Below are positions 60,602 through 64,000 of a stretch of 64,000 nt of DNA, piece by piece. The notes beneath the pieces were generated by a model. It was not told the DNA's origin and did not search any database. It saw nothing but the letters and a program-made list of their open reading frames with translations. The stretch is taken from NCBI GenBank assembly GCA_002742845.1, contig DLUH01000001.1, positions 246,501 through 310,500 on the forward strand, in the 5' to 3' direction. How positions within the stretch are numbered: the first letter of the stretch is position 1; the number at the start of each line of letters is the position of its first letter. Position numbers and translations under genes: made by a program. This stretch comes from Sulfurovum sp. UBA12169. GTDB taxonomy: Bacteria; Campylobacterota; Campylobacteria; Campylobacterales; Sulfurovaceae.

Positions 60602-62032
60602 CTATCCTTCGCTTTCCTCAAAAGGAACAAGCAGCTTGGGATGCCTTTGCGTTGCAAGAAGAAAATTGTGTGATTTAGTAGAGAGAAAATACAAAAAATT
60701 TTTATGGATCAGTTCTTTTTCAAAAGGTACAATTTGAAGTATCTGTTTTTTTCTTTCAATCTCTCTGATAGGATTGGCTACTTTTTGCTCAATATAAATT
60801 TCGGTATTAAAGATCTGCGCCATGGTTTCATAATGTTCTATTACCATTTTTTTTGCTTCAAAATCTCCCTCGGGATCAAAATCTGCAAGTGTCAATTTTA
60901 TACCCAATTCTTCTGCAAAATCAAAGGCGGTAGATGAAATAGACTCCATTTTTTCTTTTTCATTCATAAGTACAACAGCCTCTTTGATATTGTAAATTTG
61001 TTTATCGCCAAAAAGATAAACAAGTTTTTTTAACGCATAAAGTACTGTTTTGATTTGCTTTGACTCAAAGGTTTTAACGCTGCCAAATACAAGTCCGATA
61101 TCATATTGTTGAATATCATACTCTACAAGCGTTTTAATATCTTTATCATTATAGCAAACAGAGAGCATGACATTGGCCGATTCATATTTTTTTAATGCTT
61201 CAATAAGTTCGAAATTATTTGGATAAAGTACGCGCACATAAAGAAATTTATCTTCAAGCTCATTGACAAGATAAATACTCTCCTGCAAATAAAGCAATGC
61301 ATTTTCGCTGTCAACCCGAAAATCTATTAGCAAATAAAGATTTTTACCAAACGGTTCAGGAAAAAGACCAATTCTTTTATTGATCATTTTATACACACCG
61401 TCCAACACGATAGGTTTGCCCAAAACAAGCAGAGTATCATTGGGGTAAACCATGGTTGCATTGGTGGGGAGAATCTGCTTTTCTTCTCGGTAGATAGCTG
61501 CAATTTTCCATTTGCGCTGCATAATAGAGCCCACATGCCTATAGGCATATGCACTACCAAAAGGAACAAGTATCTCCATGATCTCACCACGTCCCAGTCC
61601 AATATTTTGAGCCACCACGGGCACATTGGGAAGATGGCTGTAGAGATGCGCGGCAATAAGTTCGTCTCTGTATATGATTATAACATTCTCTTCCGCCTGA
61701 GCCATCTCGGCATTGTCCCACTGATTAAGCAAAACAACTCTTATTTTTTTATCAATAAGACGGATATTTTTTAATGCATATCTGGTATCCTCCATGGTAT
61801 CCATAACAATAAATACAAGGCTGTATTTTACATCATCCATAATATTTTTCATTTTAGAATAGCTTGTTGGATCGGCCTTAACAAAAGAGATATTTTTCCC
61901 GCTTTTCTCAGGTATCATATTGGATTTTTGGCATACAACAGAGTATTTGTTTTTAACTACCCTTTTACAGCTTACCCACTCGATAAAATGTCTGGCGATA
62001 CTGCCATCAGCCAAGATAAGTATATTCTTCAT
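60602..62032 (-). CDS. RCK/TrkA-N domain protein, COG3400-like
   Basis: 476 residues from MKNILILADGS (ATG at 62032, after GAAATTG). An RCK_N domain (~1-115), an RCK_C domain (~125-205, EILVPFGSAYAYRHVGSI to YPNDTLLVLG) and a longer C-terminal region with no recognised motif; no transmembrane helix. Such cytosolic proteins may gate a potassium channel or transporter. In Helicobacter the same gene lies between tgt and aroB (from memory). Function unproven. Confidence 0.75.
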   Translation of the reverse strand: MKNILILADGSIARHFIEWVSCKRVVKNKYSVVCQKSNMIPEKSGKNISFVKADPTSYSKMKNIMDDVKYSLVFIVMDTMEDTRYALKNIRLIDKKIRVVLLNQWDNAEMAQAEENVIIIYRDELIAAHLYSHLPNVPVVAQNIGLGRGEIMEILVPFGSAYAYRHVGSIMQRKWKIAAIYREEKQILPTNATMVYPNDTLLVLGKPIVLDGVYKMINKRIGLFPEPFGKNLYLLIDFRVDSENALLYLQESIYLVNELEDKFLYVRVLYPNNFELIEALKKYESANVMLSVCYNDKDIKTLVEYDIQQYDIGLVFGSVKTFESKQIKTVLYALKKLVYLFGDKQIYNIKEAVVLMNEKEKMESISSTAFDFAEELGIKLTLADFDPEGDFEAKKMVIEHYETMAQIFNTEIYIEQKVANPIREIERKKQILQIVPFEKELIHKNFLYFLSTKSHNFLLATQRHPKLLVPFEESEG

Positions 62033-62088
62033 ACAATTTCTTTCGTAGCGCGATTGTAACCAAAAAAGCGGTACAATAGCGTCATTAA

Positions 62089-63237
<1,149 letters not shown>

Positions 63238-63302
63238 TCTCCCCCTCTTTTTTTCTCAATAGTCATTTTTTTAAAAAATATATCATTTTAGTTTTATTTT
63301 TG

Positions 63303-63308
63303 TATAAT
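63303..63308 (+). promoter_or_regulatory. Probable -10 box of lemA
   Basis: TATAAT 28 nt before the ATG after a T-rich tract, typical of the phylum. Confidence 0.5.
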
Positions 63309-63335
63309 CAACTATAGACACCTAAAGGATATCTC

Positions 63336-63899
63336 ATGAGTTTTTTAAACATTGCACTTCTGATCAGCGCGGGGATAGCTGTTTACATAGTTATAATTTA
63401 CAATACATTCGTCTCTCTGAGGGCAGGCATAGAAGCATCATGGTCAGACATTGATGTGCAATTAAAACGCCGTTATGATCTTATTCCTGCTCTGGTAGAT
63501 ACGGTCAAAGGCTACAAAGAGTATGAAGCCGATACACTTGAAAAAATAATCAAAGCACGGCAGCAAGGGCTTAATGCAAATACTCTTGACGAGAAAGCTG
63601 TTGCAGCAGATATGCTCTCTGGAGTGTTGGGGAAATTGTTTGCGCTGGCCGAAGCATATCCTGATCTTAAAGCCAATACTAACTTTTTACACCTCCAAGA
63701 AGAACTGGGCTCTCTTGAAGATGCTATTCAAAATGCAAGACGCTATTATAATGCCATTGTCAGAGACTACAATGCCAAAATCGAATCTTTTCCGGATCTT
63801 TTTGTTGCCCGTAAATTTCAATTTACACCTCGTGAATATTTTGAACTGAATGAAAGTGAGGTCAAAGAGGCTACAAAAATGCCAAAGATAAATTTTTAA
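63336..63899 (+). CDS. lemA: LemA-family protein
   Basis: 187 residues. N-terminal membrane helix (~4-24), then the helical LemA core: YNTFVSLRAGIEASWSDIDVQLKRRYDLIPALVDTVKGY and ARRYYNAIVRDYNAKIESFPDL. LemA proteins are inner-membrane anchored with an external four-helix bundle; function unclear, often beside a TPM or DUF2207 partner, as appears true here. Confidence 0.92.
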   Translation: MSFLNIALLISAGIAVYIVIIYNTFVSLRAGIEASWSDIDVQLKRRYDLIPALVDTVKGYKEYEADTLEKIIKARQQGLNANTLDEKAVAADMLSGVLGKLFALAEAYPDLKANTNFLHLQEELGSLEDAIQNARRYYNAIVRDYNAKIESFPDLFVARKFQFTPREYFELNESEVKEATKMPKINF

Positions 63900-63907
63900 C
63901 CATCGTG

Positions 63908-64000
63908 ATGAAAAAACTATTCTTGATCATCCTTTTTTTAGGTGGATTGAGCAATACGGCATGGGCAGAGAAAATTATTGCCTATGAGGTCAATGTTACC
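63908..64000 (+). CDS. DUF2207-like protein, partial
   Basis: Only the first 31 codons are inside the window. A signal peptide (MKKLFLIILFLGGLSNTAWA) is followed by EKIIAYEVNVT, the start typical of DUF2207 proteins that accompany LemA. It starts 8 nt after the lemA stop. Confidence 0.55.
   Translation, partial: MKKLFLIILFLGGLSNTAWAEKIIAYEVNVT

Overview
The window looks like a piece of chromosome from a Campylobacterota (epsilonproteobacterial) species, probably a free-living, Sulfurimonas/Sulfurovum-like type. The reasons are the AT-rich, densely packed genes; lineage-typical proteins (a MagIII-type 3-methyladenine glycosylase, a BioV-like esterase, a RibBA with a decayed RibA half, a Suv3-like helicase); and the block tgt / RCK protein / aroB / mscS / mtaB / ftsH-like, which I recall as the same order in Helicobacter pylori. 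There is no rRNA and no complete insertion sequence. Assignment below phylum is inference.

Layout. 1-128 is the distal end of a type I-F-like CRISPR array, cut off inside its last repeat. Minus-strand tRNA-fMet and tRNA-Gln genes follow, with a consensus promoter. 0.77-12 kb is a plus-strand block: ribBA, a Cache-domain histidine kinase and OmpR-type regulator, an outer-membrane porin, and an acetate uptake and activation cluster (DUF485 protein, actP, a cNMP/CBS/DUF294 protein, a DnaQ-like exonuclease, acs). 12-18.3 kb holds a family-4 uracil-DNA glycosylase, an AhpD-like protein, a superoxide reductase, a haem-binding protein and sdhABE. 18.4-27 kb holds thiL, truD, a PKD/M6 metalloprotease lipoprotein with a separately encoded propeptide-like protein, murA, two unknown genes and a UvrD-type helicase. 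27-34.3 kb is a minus-strand run rich in envelope and peptidoglycan functions: L,D-transpeptidase, NYN/LOTUS protein, rhodanese, rsmD, NlpC/P60 peptidase, dipeptide epimerase, a tyrosine-rich lipoprotein and a DUF819 permease. 34.4-46.8 kb is mixed housekeeping: magIII, SDR, EEP nuclease, cls, a Fic remnant, mogA, proB, an HI0933-type flavoprotein, EF-hand and haem proteins, a methyltransferase and a TetR regulator. An 800-bp gene-poor stretch with four operator-like palindromes comes next. 47.6-54.2 kb carries a PilT/PilU ATPase, a 47-residue lipoprotein, a DUF6172-like protein, rhlE, the Suv3-like helicase and a second tyrosine-rich lipoprotein. 54.3-62 kb is the tightly overlapping minus-strand operon aroB-mscS-mtaB-ftsH-like-bioV plus an RCK protein. 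tgt, lemA and the start of a DUF2207-like gene close the window.

How the genes fit together. The two-component system, porin and acetate cluster look like one acetate-acquisition locus. The NlpC/P60 peptidase, dipeptide epimerase and DUF819 permease fit murein-peptide recycling. The most unusual single gene is the FtsH-like AAA protein, in which the zinc-protease HExxH motif is replaced. Other points of interest are a G8 tract inside the histidine kinase, the split M6 protease and propeptide arrangement, the clustered operators without an adjacent target gene, and the truncated I-F CRISPR array next to a tRNA.
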